A DNA stretch of 64,000 nt, taken from assembly GCF_036850765.1 (NCBI RefSeq), contig NC_089493.1, positions 264,666,534 to 264,730,533 of the forward strand, given 5' to 3'. The notes under the pieces were generated by a model. That model saw only the letters and a program-made list of their open reading frames with translations, was not told where the DNA came from and did not search any database. The DNA comes from Saccopteryx bilineata (lineage: Eukaryota; Chordata; Mammalia; Chiroptera; Emballonuridae). This document shows positions 23,599-34,333 of this stretch, one piece after another. Every line of letters begins with the position of its first letter. Position 1 is the first letter of the stretch. A program made the position numbers and the translations under genes.

Positions 23599-26256
23599 GT
23601 CTATATTCATGCACTTTATTGAACTTTATTTCTACAGCCCCTCAGAAGGATATTTTGTTTGGAAAAAGCCCTCTCTAGATATATCATTCTTTAGTGTATC
23701 CATGCTGCCATCTGTTTTCATAGCATTCCTACCAAGTAGTGGAGATCAGATAAGAGCCTCCTGTTACCGAGTCATAAGAGATGATGTGTCAGGGCATTGC
23801 CAAGCCCAGGACTTGACATGCAGGAAACATTTGGAGAAGGGCGTACTCTGAATCTGTGATTCTCTGCCTGGCAAAAGCCACTCATTCTCCTAAACTCCTT
23901 CCCCAAGACCATCAAGAAATGCCTTTCTGAAAATACCAGTCTCCTAGGATGGCAATGGTATTTGGGAGACAGCCTCTTTTGCCTGTTTTGGGAACTCCCT
24001 TTGTGTAAGTTGTGAATTCCCTGTGGTGCTAGTATCCAACCAGGGCAGGAGACTGAGTTTTTATTATTTTACCCTTGAATTTAAAATACACATTTTCTTA
24101 CAGATAATTTTTGACTACAGAAAGGACTCTTCTAAAGAGTATTCCAAAATAATTTCATTGAATGAAATTTAAAGCATAGTACATTATTTATTATAAACGA
24201 GCTGTCCAGTGGTCCTCTGAGTATACGAACACTCGCAGTAGACAGACCCCCTTTTGTTGATGTAGGGCCTCGGAGCCAACTGATGGAAGTAAATTCGTGT
24301 CTTAGGCTACTGTGCACAGCCTCAGGTGAATCCTGTCAGCCTTGGGTTGGAAGCTAGATGTTTGAACCCCAGGCTCTAAAGCCAGTTTTCTCCACTTTTG
24401 TGGGCCTTCAGCATCTTTTAAAAGTTATAGCTGCAGACTTTGCACAAGGGGAATATGAAAGTAAAGGAGAAGATAGATTGCTAACTGGACTGTACTCTGC
24501 AGTCGCTCTGGCTGGGTGCCCTGAAGGTGCTGTCTGGGGTCATGAGGAGGCCAGCTCCTGGCTGCCTTCAGCAGCACACAGCCCCTCTGCCTGGGAGGAC
24601 TACCTACCTAGCCCATGCCATTCCTCTGGGCAACTGCAGTCCTCTCACTGTTTCCTTTCCACAGCCTTCCCTGTACCCGCCCCTTATTTCCTCTCTATGT
24701 CTACCTCCATTTTTCCACTTAGAGCCCCACTAAACACATCTATCACCCAGCCCCAACCAACGCCACCTTCCCACCCCCGAAACTAGAGCTCTTTATCTTC
24801 CTCCCCGTGTGTCCTGCTCCGACTCTGTTCTGGGAGGGGGGCAGCCCTGGGGCCATTCATCTTCACATCCTTATTAGCTTGCTTTTCAGTACATATATGT
24901 TGAGTGAGTGGGTGACTGAATGAAGGAATGCAATAGCATTCCCCCCTACAATTCTTAAACTGTCTTAGCCAGTCATGGACTTCCCCAGCGGTCAGCTTTT
25001 ATTTTTGGTATTTATTTCTTTAAAGAATATAGTAAAAACAATTGGCACCTACTAACCACTCTTCTTCCTGATTCCTGTATGTGTGATAAGAGACATGATT
25101 CTTGGGCAAGACAACTTGTTCAGATTAAATTCTTGTGGAAATCCTTATACAGCTAACATATAGCAAGAACATAAATAACTAGGTACTTTGGCCTACCTCA
25201 AATATTTACCAATGTAAAACACGCTGTCCTCCTACGGAAAGAAAACCAAAACGAAACACCCTAGCCTGGGGTTATGAATGTCAGCACTGTCATTGGATGC
25301 ACTCTCTTACATGGCTGAGTCATAGATTAAGAGAAATTTTTAAGAAAGGCAATAAGGTAAGAAAAATGCTAAAGTTCAAGTTGAGATGATTGGAGATAAA
25401 TGGATCTATATTTGCCATATATGGTAAGAAACGAAAGTTTGTGTAATTGCCTCGACATTTATGAGCTTCTCTATGATTCATCTAGCAGGACCAGCGGCTC
25501 CGGCCAAGAGATATAGAATCTGTTAAGTTATCTCTTTCCTGAATTGTTTCACTACAAAGAAGCCATACTGTGTATTCAAAAGAAAATTCCAGGACTGCAC
25601 AAAAGTTAGTATTTGGTAGCAGGCCTGAGAAAGATTGCTAGAGGAATTCCAAAAGTATTTTAGAGCCAATTGTTTACCAAAAGTGCAGCATAATTCTCTC
25701 AGCATTAGTAATTCTCTACAGACCCAAGTTCACATATCCAGTGTATTTTCTATAACTGGTTACTCTCCCTCCCGTACCAGAAATCGAGAGGGTCTGTGCT
25801 CTTTCGACTGAGTTGTTCATATACACACTCTTGTCACTTTAATCTATGGTGGAGTTAAATGTGATTCGTTGTAATTCATGGTTCTATTTCCAGGACAGGA
25901 TTAAAGTGAACACCCAGCACTCTGCTTCCCTAAATCCAGTGGTTTCCAAGCTGTGTCTGACTCTTGCCATCAGGGTCTTGGCACTCCACAGGCAGCAGGC
26001 CCAGAAGAGACCAGCCTCTATGGACTTCATAGTGGGTTGTGGTTATAAGTGCCTTTAGAAGTTTTATTTATGGCAATCCCAAAGGGCACTCAGTACTGCC
26101 TTCACTCCCACCACACAGCCACCCTTCCCCACTGTTGGGCAGATAAAATATATTATGCTCACTTTATTAAACATGGCGCTGCCCACGTGGAAGCCCATCG
26201 CCCAGGTGATAATATTAATTGCCCTTCTTGCTTGGGATGGGTGTGATTATGTTAAT

Positions 26257-26710
26257 ATGTGTTGTAAGGGAGACTTTCGTGCCAAAAGGTTTTAAAAGGA
26301 AGAGAGATCACGTTGTTCCGAGGGAAGAGTGATTAGCATTAGGGAAGAGAGCAGAGAAAGCAGAGCAGAGAGAGGCCATGTGGAGGAGAGGAGAAGCAGC
26401 CAAGATGGCAGAGTGCTGAAAGAGAGGCCAGTTTGTGCAGAGAGAAGGAGATGGGGAACAGAGGTGAATGGGGCTTGTGAGCTAGACATCTTTGATTCTA
26501 GGAAACTCGGATAAGTCAGTGCTTTGGGAGCCCTAAATGGAAAGGGAAGTGTTTTCCCACTGTGTGTATTTCTTGCCCGCCAGGTGCAAGCTAGGATTAA
26601 AGCAAATGGCCCACCAGTTCTTGGCTCCGTTGTTTCATTACCGACTATCCGAATCTAATGCGAACCTGTACTGGCCAGGCGGCTGTCATGGTGGCCGTGG
26701 CTACTGACTT
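26257..26710 (+). mobile_element. Possible bat endogenous-retrovirus solo LTR
   Basis: A purine-rich first half (including GAAGCAGCCAAGATGGCAG) is followed by an ATTAAA polyadenylation-like signal near 26597 and a U5-like segment TTTCATTACCGACTATCCG. This layout suggests a class I retroviral LTR. I could not fix TG...CA ends or a target duplication, and no viral coding sequence is adjacent. Confidence 0.42.
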
Positions 26711-27559
26711 TACACCCACCTAAGATTTCCCATGAAATGTGCTAATTTTGAAATGTCATGCATGCTTTGAACCGCAAAGTTGGGTATACACATCAATACC
26801 AAGGAAACTTCTTTGCAGACATAGTCCTTGAGCTCTGCAGACTAACAAGAGTAAAAAGTCAACGAATGAAATATCTTTGGGCCTTGAAGCCGCAGCAAAA
26901 CCAGCATGATGAGTAGTAACTTACCTTTTCTCCCCACTCCTGTGGGACGTTTATGAACCTCATCCTTGACCTCCAGTATGTCCAAGGCCTGGACCTGCTG
27001 GGTGAGACTGGGTCAAGCCGAGGAAGCCTTCAGATGCCTTCAGATAGACTTCCTTTGGTGTGATGGGGCTGGGTCTCCTTCCCAGTGACATGTTAGTTGG
27101 CTGTCTAGGATGCTAAGGTAGACCAAGAAGACCCCAGGAAGCCTTTCTTTGCCTTGGGAGCTTGTTTCTCCTTAATTGTTATGTTGAGGCAATCTACTCA
27201 GAAGCCTACGAGTATCTTTAAACATAAAATCTGATCCAAAGGTTTAATTTCCCACTGAGTCACATGTTTCTTAGATTTGGTTTCCAACTATATGACAGAA
27301 ATAATTCCTTTTAGAAATTAAGAAATTATGATCTACCGTTCATATTCCCATGGTTCTATATGTTTTCCAGAAGAGAAAATGTGTAAAAACGATAAGGTCC
27401 CTGTTTGGGTTTCATGTCTGTAGGGTCTTCCGATTGCTGAGGGATCACCAGGTGCCTTATCCTACTACTAAAGATAGGACCCTGCCGATGAAGGACCCCG
27501 CATCAATGTCCATTTGTGCATTTATTTGAGTGTCTGAGAAAGCATTCACGGTGTGCTCT

Positions 27560-27760
27560 GAGTCTACAAGTAGATTTTCCCGTCATTTATTATTAATTAT
27601 TCCTCTGAGCATCCCTGCGAAGCGAGTAAATATTAATAAACAATATGTGCTGATTATTTAGCTAAGTCGAAAGTGTATCTTTTCCATGCTGCTTAATTTT
27701 AAGGAAGCTAGTTGCATACAGATGATGACTAAACATGAAATAAGGCCTTCAGGTGGAGAA
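27560..27760. promoter_or_regulatory. Candidate conserved non-coding block
   Basis: Repeat-free AT-rich sequence with TTATTATTAATTATTCC, AATATTAATAAACAATATG and CTGCTTAATTTTAAGG. Dense homeodomain- and forkhead-like motifs (TAATTA, TAAACA) suggest, but do not prove, regulatory DNA. Confidence 0.3.
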
Positions 27761-28639
27761 ACAAAGAAAACTGAGATCAGGACTGGGAAAGAACCTGTTT
27801 GAGATCTAGTTTTAAATCTTCTCTTCTCCTTGGCAAAATCTTTCCTTGTTTAGTGATTTGCCTGCCGAGTCCAACATCTCCTGTGGATTCCGTGTGTGGG
27901 CTGTCCTGCCCCTTTGGTATTGGCTTGAGATATCTGAAGTCTCCCCCAACATTGTCTAAGACCTGTGGCTTTGTCCTCTGGTTATACAAAGTATGAAGGT
28001 CTGTTACAGAAATTTGTATGTAGCATAAAGAAGATCTAGACATAAGTGTTAGCATGCTGCCTTAGATCTTTCTAATCTCTTTATTATTGTTCATAAATAT
28101 TACATATTTTAAAACAGGAAAGATTATGCTGTACATATTGATTGGTAGCGTGGTTTTTCTACAATCTTCAAATTTTCTATAAGTCAAAAAACTTTAAAAT
28201 GATTGTCCAGTATGTTTCCTGCTAATATTTATTGTACTTATTAAATAATTTTTTTGGAGAACTATGAATAGTTTAGCTGTGCATTAGCAGGTGCAGTATT
28301 TATTTACTTTGTGGGCTGTCACAGACTGAAATCATGCCTGGCCTCTTACTGGGCCATGTGGCTGTCACCGTGTCAGGAGACATCACTGAAAAGCTACAGG
28401 ACAGTAACCCAGTTGTTCTGTAAACCTTACAAAGTCATCGTACTTTTTAAAACTATCACCTGATACCCATCAGTTTTCAAAAGAATATTTTTGATTTTAG
28501 AAAGGATATAACTTACTTATAAAGTCAAAGAATTTGAAAACTAAGCCGTAATTCCATTTTATCTACCATTTAACACTGATAGAGTTCTTGCCGTTTATAA
28601 CCCGTTTTGTAGTCTCCGGTTTCTTTTTCTCTCCTCTTG

Positions 28640-28880
28640 CCATTTACCCTGTACTCATACTGCAGATGTGGGTCGGTGCCTCTTCCTCAGGAGACCGCCT
28701 GCTGTAATGGTCCAGGTCCGCCTCATAAGGACTCTCCCAGCACCATATGCTTTCTCCTCACGGCTCTAACCACCCGCGTGTTCTTCTGTGGGTGGTAATT
28801 CACTAATGTCTCTCACCCCACTAAAAGGAGAGCCTGTAAAAGTTTCTGAAGGCTTGTAATTCAAAATATTTGCTGATTAA
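28640..28880 (+). repeat. Probable L2 3' relic
   Basis: CACTAATGTCTCTCACCCCA, CTAAAAGGAGAGCCTGTAAA and the following AATATTTGCTGATTAAATGA match the usual L2 3' end order. Confidence 0.45.
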
Positions 28881-28889
28881 ATGAGTCGT

Positions 28890-29140
28890 ATGCATTATTC
28901 CATAGTATTAGCTATCCCTTGAAAATAATCTTACTGATTATTTAATGTGCCATTGTATTTATTGCTTTACTAAATTTATTTAATAATGTAGTAAACAGTT
29001 ATCCTCTACTATTGTTATCTGTGTTATTTCTCATTTTCTTATAAACACATGCTAGGTATTGTTGTGTACAAATTTCTGCCTATATCTCTGATGATCCTTA
29101 TGAGTAAATTCTTAGAAGTAGAAACACTAAACTGGAAGAT
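28890..29140 (-). mobile_element. Old L1 relic, antisense
   Basis: AATGTGCCATTGTATTTATT and GTAAATTCTTAGAAGTAGAA follow the complement of the L1 ORF2 3' end, strongly diverged. Confidence 0.55.
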
Positions 29141-30059
29141 TAATCTGCACTCTACTTTGAAATAGCCTATTTGTCTGACTGTTAGGAGCACCTAAGATCT
29201 GGAGTAAATTGCACAATAGATCTGTGGTGAGGTAGGAGTCATGTTCCCCGGTTCCTTTCAGAGTCCCAGGGTGAAAGGGCACCTCTGGGGTACGTACCTC
29301 GTCTAGCACACAAATCTCCTTGGCAGCAGTGCCCGTAAAGGGTCAGCTTGCTGATGGGTCCGGGAGGAGCATCTATTAACTCATTCCATCCATAAGCACT
29401 CAGAGCGTCTCCTCTGGACCGAGCACCATCAGTGGCTCAGGATGGGCCCCTCAGCAGTCTACCAGGAGTGAGGCCAGCCTTGGATGTAAGCCCTCGGAGG
29501 GCCGGTGACCAAGACTAGCTCATTCACTGCATGTAGTAAATACTCAAGCGGTTTTGTAATAAAGTATGTGTATACTATGTTGTTCCTCTCTGACAAACTC
29601 AAAACCCATTGATATGTAGATACACAAACAAATCACAGCAGTATTTTCAGAGTTCTGAAATAAAACTAAAGGTTTAGACATAAGCATTTATTTAGAAAAT
29701 GATCCAGAAGAAAAATTTGAAATTGAATCTAACAGCAAGTCAGATGTATTTAGAAAATTAGTCAGAGGAACCTAGGTTGCCTCCTCTCCTGCCCTACCAG
29801 CAAAGCCCTGGCCACCAAGAGGAAGTCCTTGTGTCACTAGGTGGGGGTGATGTCAGCCCAAGCTGTGAGGACCTGTGCTTCCAAGCCCTCAGGCCCACAC
29901 ACTCTGCGAGGGCTATGCTGCTCAGAGGCGCTGCTGGCGGTCCCAGCTGCTTCAGGGACACTGTCAGCTCATCAGTGGATTAACCGACAGCCTTGACGTC
30001 CTCACCGTTTGTACACGGTTCTCTGCTCCGAGACCAGAAACCTTTAGAGCTGCCATTTC

Positions 30060-30337
30060 TCTAACATTTTGGTCTCTTGAAAATGAGGACTCCCGAGAGC
30101 TTTTGTGTCTGCGTGTATCTGTCAGTACTGACAGAAATTAAATCAGACATTTTAAAGCACAAGTATACAGGCATGTAATGACGTCATCATGTCACATGGC
30201 ACCCAGAGAATTTCACTGTACATCTGTGAGGTGATGAGACTGGAAGAGACAAGTAAACAAAACCAGTTTTGACCTGTTGGACCCCTAGAAGGGTCTGAGG
30301 GAACCAGGATCCCCAGACCTTACTCTGAGAACCACTG
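30060..30337. mobile_element. Old hAT-Charlie-type relic
   Basis: AATGAGGACTCCCGAGAGC at the left and GACCCCTAGAAGG to CTGAGAACCACTG at the right resemble an ancient mammalian hAT family. The left boundary is approximate. Confidence 0.5.
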
Positions 30338-30386
30338 GCTTAGAAAGTTAGTCATGGGGCTAAGCTGCCACCACAGGCTACTAGAC

Positions 30387-30717
30387 CAGGGGTCCCCAAA
30401 CTTTTTATACAGGGGGCCAGTTCACTGTCCTTCAGACTGTTGGAGGGCCAGACTATAAAAAAAAAACTGAACAAATCCCTATGCACACTGCACATATCTT
30501 ATTTTAAAGTAAAAAAACAAAACGGGAACAAATACAATATTTAAAATAAAGAACAAGTAAATTTAAATCAACAAACTGACCAGTATTTCAATGGGAACTA
30601 TGCTCCTCTCACTGACCACCAATGAAAGAGGTGCCCCTTCCAGAAGTGCGGTGGGGGCCAGATAAATGGCCTCAGGGGGCCGCATGTGGCCCGCGGGCCG
30701 TAGTTTGGGGACCCCTG
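30387..30717 (-). mobile_element. Non-autonomous hAT transposon, 331 bp, copy 2
   Basis: Inverted copy of the element at 15451, also 331 bp, and by eye more than 90 percent identical. Terminal inverted repeats are intact and a perfect 8-bp duplication TACTAGAC is at 30379-30386 and 30718-30725. Confidence 0.95.
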
Positions 30718-30725
30718 TACTAGAC

Positions 30726-32454
30726 CTTCCTCCAGACAAGGGCCTCTGGGTACTGGGTACCACCCTCAGCCTTCATCAACGTAGGGCCAAGTTCTGGCAT
30801 TACCAGTCTGATAAAGCTGCCACTTTTCCTCATTAAGCAAGTCTTCCTAAAGAGCACTACCACTCACTCTTGCTCAGCAACACAGCCGTCCTCTGCTCTA
30901 CATTCCAGTGCCCTGAGGCTGGCCTCCCCGCTCACCCCCGGGGACCCTCCTCTCTGGCCCCACACACACTGTCCCTTGCTCCCACCTTCCTCCAGCTCCA
31001 CAAACCTAGGCCTTCCCATTACGCAGTTTTATTAGACACAGGGCTAAAGGCACATCTATCATCAGTACTAGAGACTTTCTGCCAAGAAACAGAACATGTT
31101 TTAAATGGAGCAAAGAAATGTAAATGGGAAGAAATTATAGCATGAGTGAGTTTATCCCTTTCAAGATAATCTTATTTAATAACCAAAAAACTCTCTAAGA
31201 TGTGCATTTTATCCAGCTACAAAGGCAGCGTGGCAGGTTATATATTGTGGTAATTATATGTTTGGGGTTTCATTCCTTCTTTAAACTAGATTCTATTATT
31301 TCAGAAAATCAACCATTGTAGAAAAGGACTATTCATTTATTTCATTGCTGGGTGGCCCATGCACTGTAAAAATAGGTCAAGAACAGTAATCTAAATTGAC
31401 TGCTGATAAATAATTAAAGCTAATGGAATTTTCTCAAATCTGTGAACTAAAATCTTTTGAGAAGTTGCCAGGACATACTGTCTGCTGTTGTATAGAAAGA
31501 TATTTTTTATTTAACACTTCAGTTTAAAATTACTCTTTTCTATCACAAAGACTAGAGGGAGTACGTGTTCATCTCTAAAAGTAACCAGAAGTGTGGTGCA
31601 GCGCCGATGGCCGCGTGCCTCGTCCTCAGAGGATGCGGTGGGGAGCGGAGGTTGGGCACCGGGAACGAGGGGAAACTTCACTTCTCAGGAACTGTATTTT
31701 TGAGTGGAGCTCTACAATCTGTGTCTCATATAATATATCTTGTCTTGTTTTAAAAAATTCCATACCTGGTCTGGGCTCTTATGTATATAAGGGGAATTCT
31801 AGCTCTCTTAAATGATATCCAGGGAAATAAGAACCAAGAACAGTGTTTTATAGATAATTACGATTATCTCATTGATGCCACCAGGACCTTATAAAAATCC
31901 ACTTGACACATAGGCATAGACTTATTTTTAGAAGAGATGGCAAATTTGGAAGAGAAAGCAAATTATTACATTGCATGCAGTCAACACGGCCAGCCTTAAA
32001 TGTGTGCTGTGTATGTTTTTCTTTACCAATAAGGATAATTCAGCTATCATTAGGGTATTTTAGAATTCTAAAGATATTAGAAAAATTAGTAGCTAGATGC
32101 TTTTGAACAATATATCTTCAGTATTTTGGCTTTAAGTTGTAGAAAGAGGTCATTTTCTCATTTCATGTTTATCTTGGTCAAAAAAAATCACGAATTTGCT
32201 GTTACTATTTAGAAAAGTTACATTTTTTTAAACTGCAGTACTTATATCTAATCTAATGTATTTATTATGTTTTAACATATTTACAAATAGTAAACGCCAC
32301 TTCTGAAATTAAACTTGTTTGCATTTTTCTTTAAGAAAATTATCTATATAGAAATTTCTTTAAAGGAAAATTATTCCATTCAGATCACCCTCATCTAGCT
32401 TCTATATAATCTGGAATCTGAGTATATGTATTTTATAGTTTTGAAGCTCTTTAG
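30726..32454. other. AT-rich unique intron
   Basis: Mostly AT-rich sequence without recognised repeats. A short CpG-containing stretch at 31590-31670 (GCAGCGCCGATGGCCGCG) stands out in composition but has no splice signals. Confidence 0.5.
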
Positions 32455-32769
32455 AGCCTGACCAGGCAGTGGCTCAGTGCATAGAGCGTCGGACTGAGAT
32501 ATGGAGGACCCAGGTTCAAGACCCCGAGGTTGCCAGTTTAAGTGCAGGCTCATCTGGTTTGAGCAAAGCTCACCAGCTTGAGCCCAAGGTCACTGGCTCG
32601 AGCAAGGGGTCACTCAGTCTGCTGTAGCCCCCCGGTTAAGGCACATATGAGAAATCAATCAATGAACAGCTAAGGAGCCGCAGTGAAGAATTGATGTTTC
32701 TCATCTCTCTCTCTTCCTCTCTCTGACTCTCTCTGTCTCTGCCAGAAAAAGAAAAGAAAAGAAAAAAAG
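32455..32769 (+). mobile_element. Bat tRNA-derived SINE, longer VES-like subfamily, sense
   Basis: The head has GTGGCTCAGTGCATAGAGCG and GGTTCAAGACC, followed by repeated GCTTGAGCC-like units, a CT-rich region and an AAAAGAAAAG tail. Flanks CTCTTTAGA and ATCTTTACA form only a weak duplication, so the copy is probably older. Confidence 0.88.
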
Positions 32770-33744
32770 ATCTTTACAATCTTTTATTTGGGGCAACTTG
32801 GATAGCTGGGTAGAGGTAGTGGGTATTTTCAGTGGCTCCTATTATAATCCCATTCCTTTCTTGTCTAGAACTGTGTTGCATCACGACTGAGGGCTTTCGG
32901 GTGACTCCTTTTACAATGCAGACCTCGAGAGTAGAATCTTGGCATTAGACACTGACAAGGACTTAGATCAACTAATAGACGTCATGTATCTAGACTGAAA
33001 GAGGGACACGACTTGGAGTAGCCCAAGGAGCAAGGACCCCAGGCAGGAGGGCTTTGCTTAGGATGTCACAGGAGTGAGTAGGGTAGCATTTGGTCCAGAG
33101 AGAAGGGGCGGGGGGAGAGGAAGGTGTGTGGAAAGATGAGGGGTTCTCCAATACTTAGAAGGGCTAAAGGGAGAGCTGGACCCCACATACCAGGCATTGT
33201 CGGAGGACAAGCCTGGGAGAGGGAAGGTTCGGGGTCAATGCTTCTTTAATCTCCCACTCAAGAAAACGCGTTATAAAGCAAGTCAGTGAGAGTGGAATCA
33301 CTTCAAATCTGCTCTCCTTTTTTAAAGCAAATTATGGTATTCACCAGTGAACTGTTACTAGTAATGACATGTGTGCCTACCTCAGGATAGGTTTCCTTCA
33401 GATATCAACATGTGGTGGTCTGTAGTGCTGGTGACAGTGTGTGAAAACTCCTGCTCTCAGATGAGCCACCTGCTGTGTGGGGCATTGGGAGGGCCAGCCT
33501 TGCGGCCAGGACCCCACAGTGAGGTCTTCTGTCTTGGGCGGGCTGTTGAAGCAGATGACCCTTAGATTTCCAGGTTAACCCAATGAAGGTGACAGTTAAC
33601 TAGTTGGTAGGTTATAATTTAAGAGAGATAGTCCCTCACCTCAATCTCATAATTCTTTCTTTGCCTGTTCTTTGTGATCCGTCTGCTGAAGGCTTTGTGT
33701 GTCTCAGTGAAATATATGTAGAGTTTTAAAAACATTTTGTATTT

Positions 33745-34080
33745 CAGACACATTAAAGATAGGGTGGGGAGTACAGTGAACCCTTGTGTCCCATCATCCA
33801 TCTATAGCAGTCAGCAGCCCATCATCACACTTGTTTTATCCTTTTTCTTACCCACTACCCCTCTGCATTAAATTATTTTGGAGCAAAAATTTAATCCATA
33901 AATATTTTAGTAAAAAGACAAGGACAGTTGTTGTTGTTTTTTTAAATCAGTGCTGCCACTATAGCTTAGAAATAAAAACAACCTTGTCCCATTGTTTTAA
34001 CTTTAAGTTCATTTTGTGTTGTGCCATATTTATATATACAGTTTTATATATTTTACTGTCTTCAATATTACAGTCTTAAA
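33745..34080 (-). mobile_element. L1ME-type 3' relic, antisense
   Basis: AGTACAGTGAACCCTTGTGT, CACTTGTTTTATCC and TTTTGGAGCAAAAATTTAAT with CATAAATATTTTAGTA follow the complement of an old L1 3' UTR. Confidence 0.65.
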
Positions 34081-34117
34081 ATCAATGATATCACAGCCTA
34101 ATAAGAATAAGGCACTT

Positions 34118-34333
34118 CCCTACCTGTGGTGGCACAATGGATACAACATCAACCTGGAACGGTGAGGTCGCTGGTTCAAATCCCTGGGCTTGCCCGATCA
34201 AGGCACATACAGGAAGCAACTACTACTAGTAGATGCTTCCTGCTTCTCCCTCCTCTTTCTCTCTCTTTCTCGCTTTCTCTCTCTCTCCCCTCTCTCCAAA
34301 AATCAATAAATTTTTTTAAATCTATTTAAAAAA
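34118..34333 (+). mobile_element. Short bat SINE (VES-like), sense
   Basis: Same subfamily as the copy at 15.8 kb: head with TGTGGTGGCACAATGGATA, GGTTCAAATCC box, CT-rich tract and A-rich tail. The duplication AAGAATAAGGC(A/G)CTT is at 34103-34117 and 34334-34348 with one mismatch. Confidence 0.92.

Larger units (their letters stand above)
21216..26256. other. Unique intron, no gene
   Basis: Apart from the MIR-type piece at 23.2 kb and a GT repeat, I recognise no repeats. The stretch at 26140-26256 (GATAATATTAATTGCCC) is AT-rich and repeat-free. Confidence 0.5.
26711..30059. other. Unique intron with L2 and L1 relics
   Basis: A notable repeat-free AT-rich stretch lies at 27130-27760. L2 and L1 relics occupy part of 28640-29140. 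No exon is seen. Confidence 0.5.
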
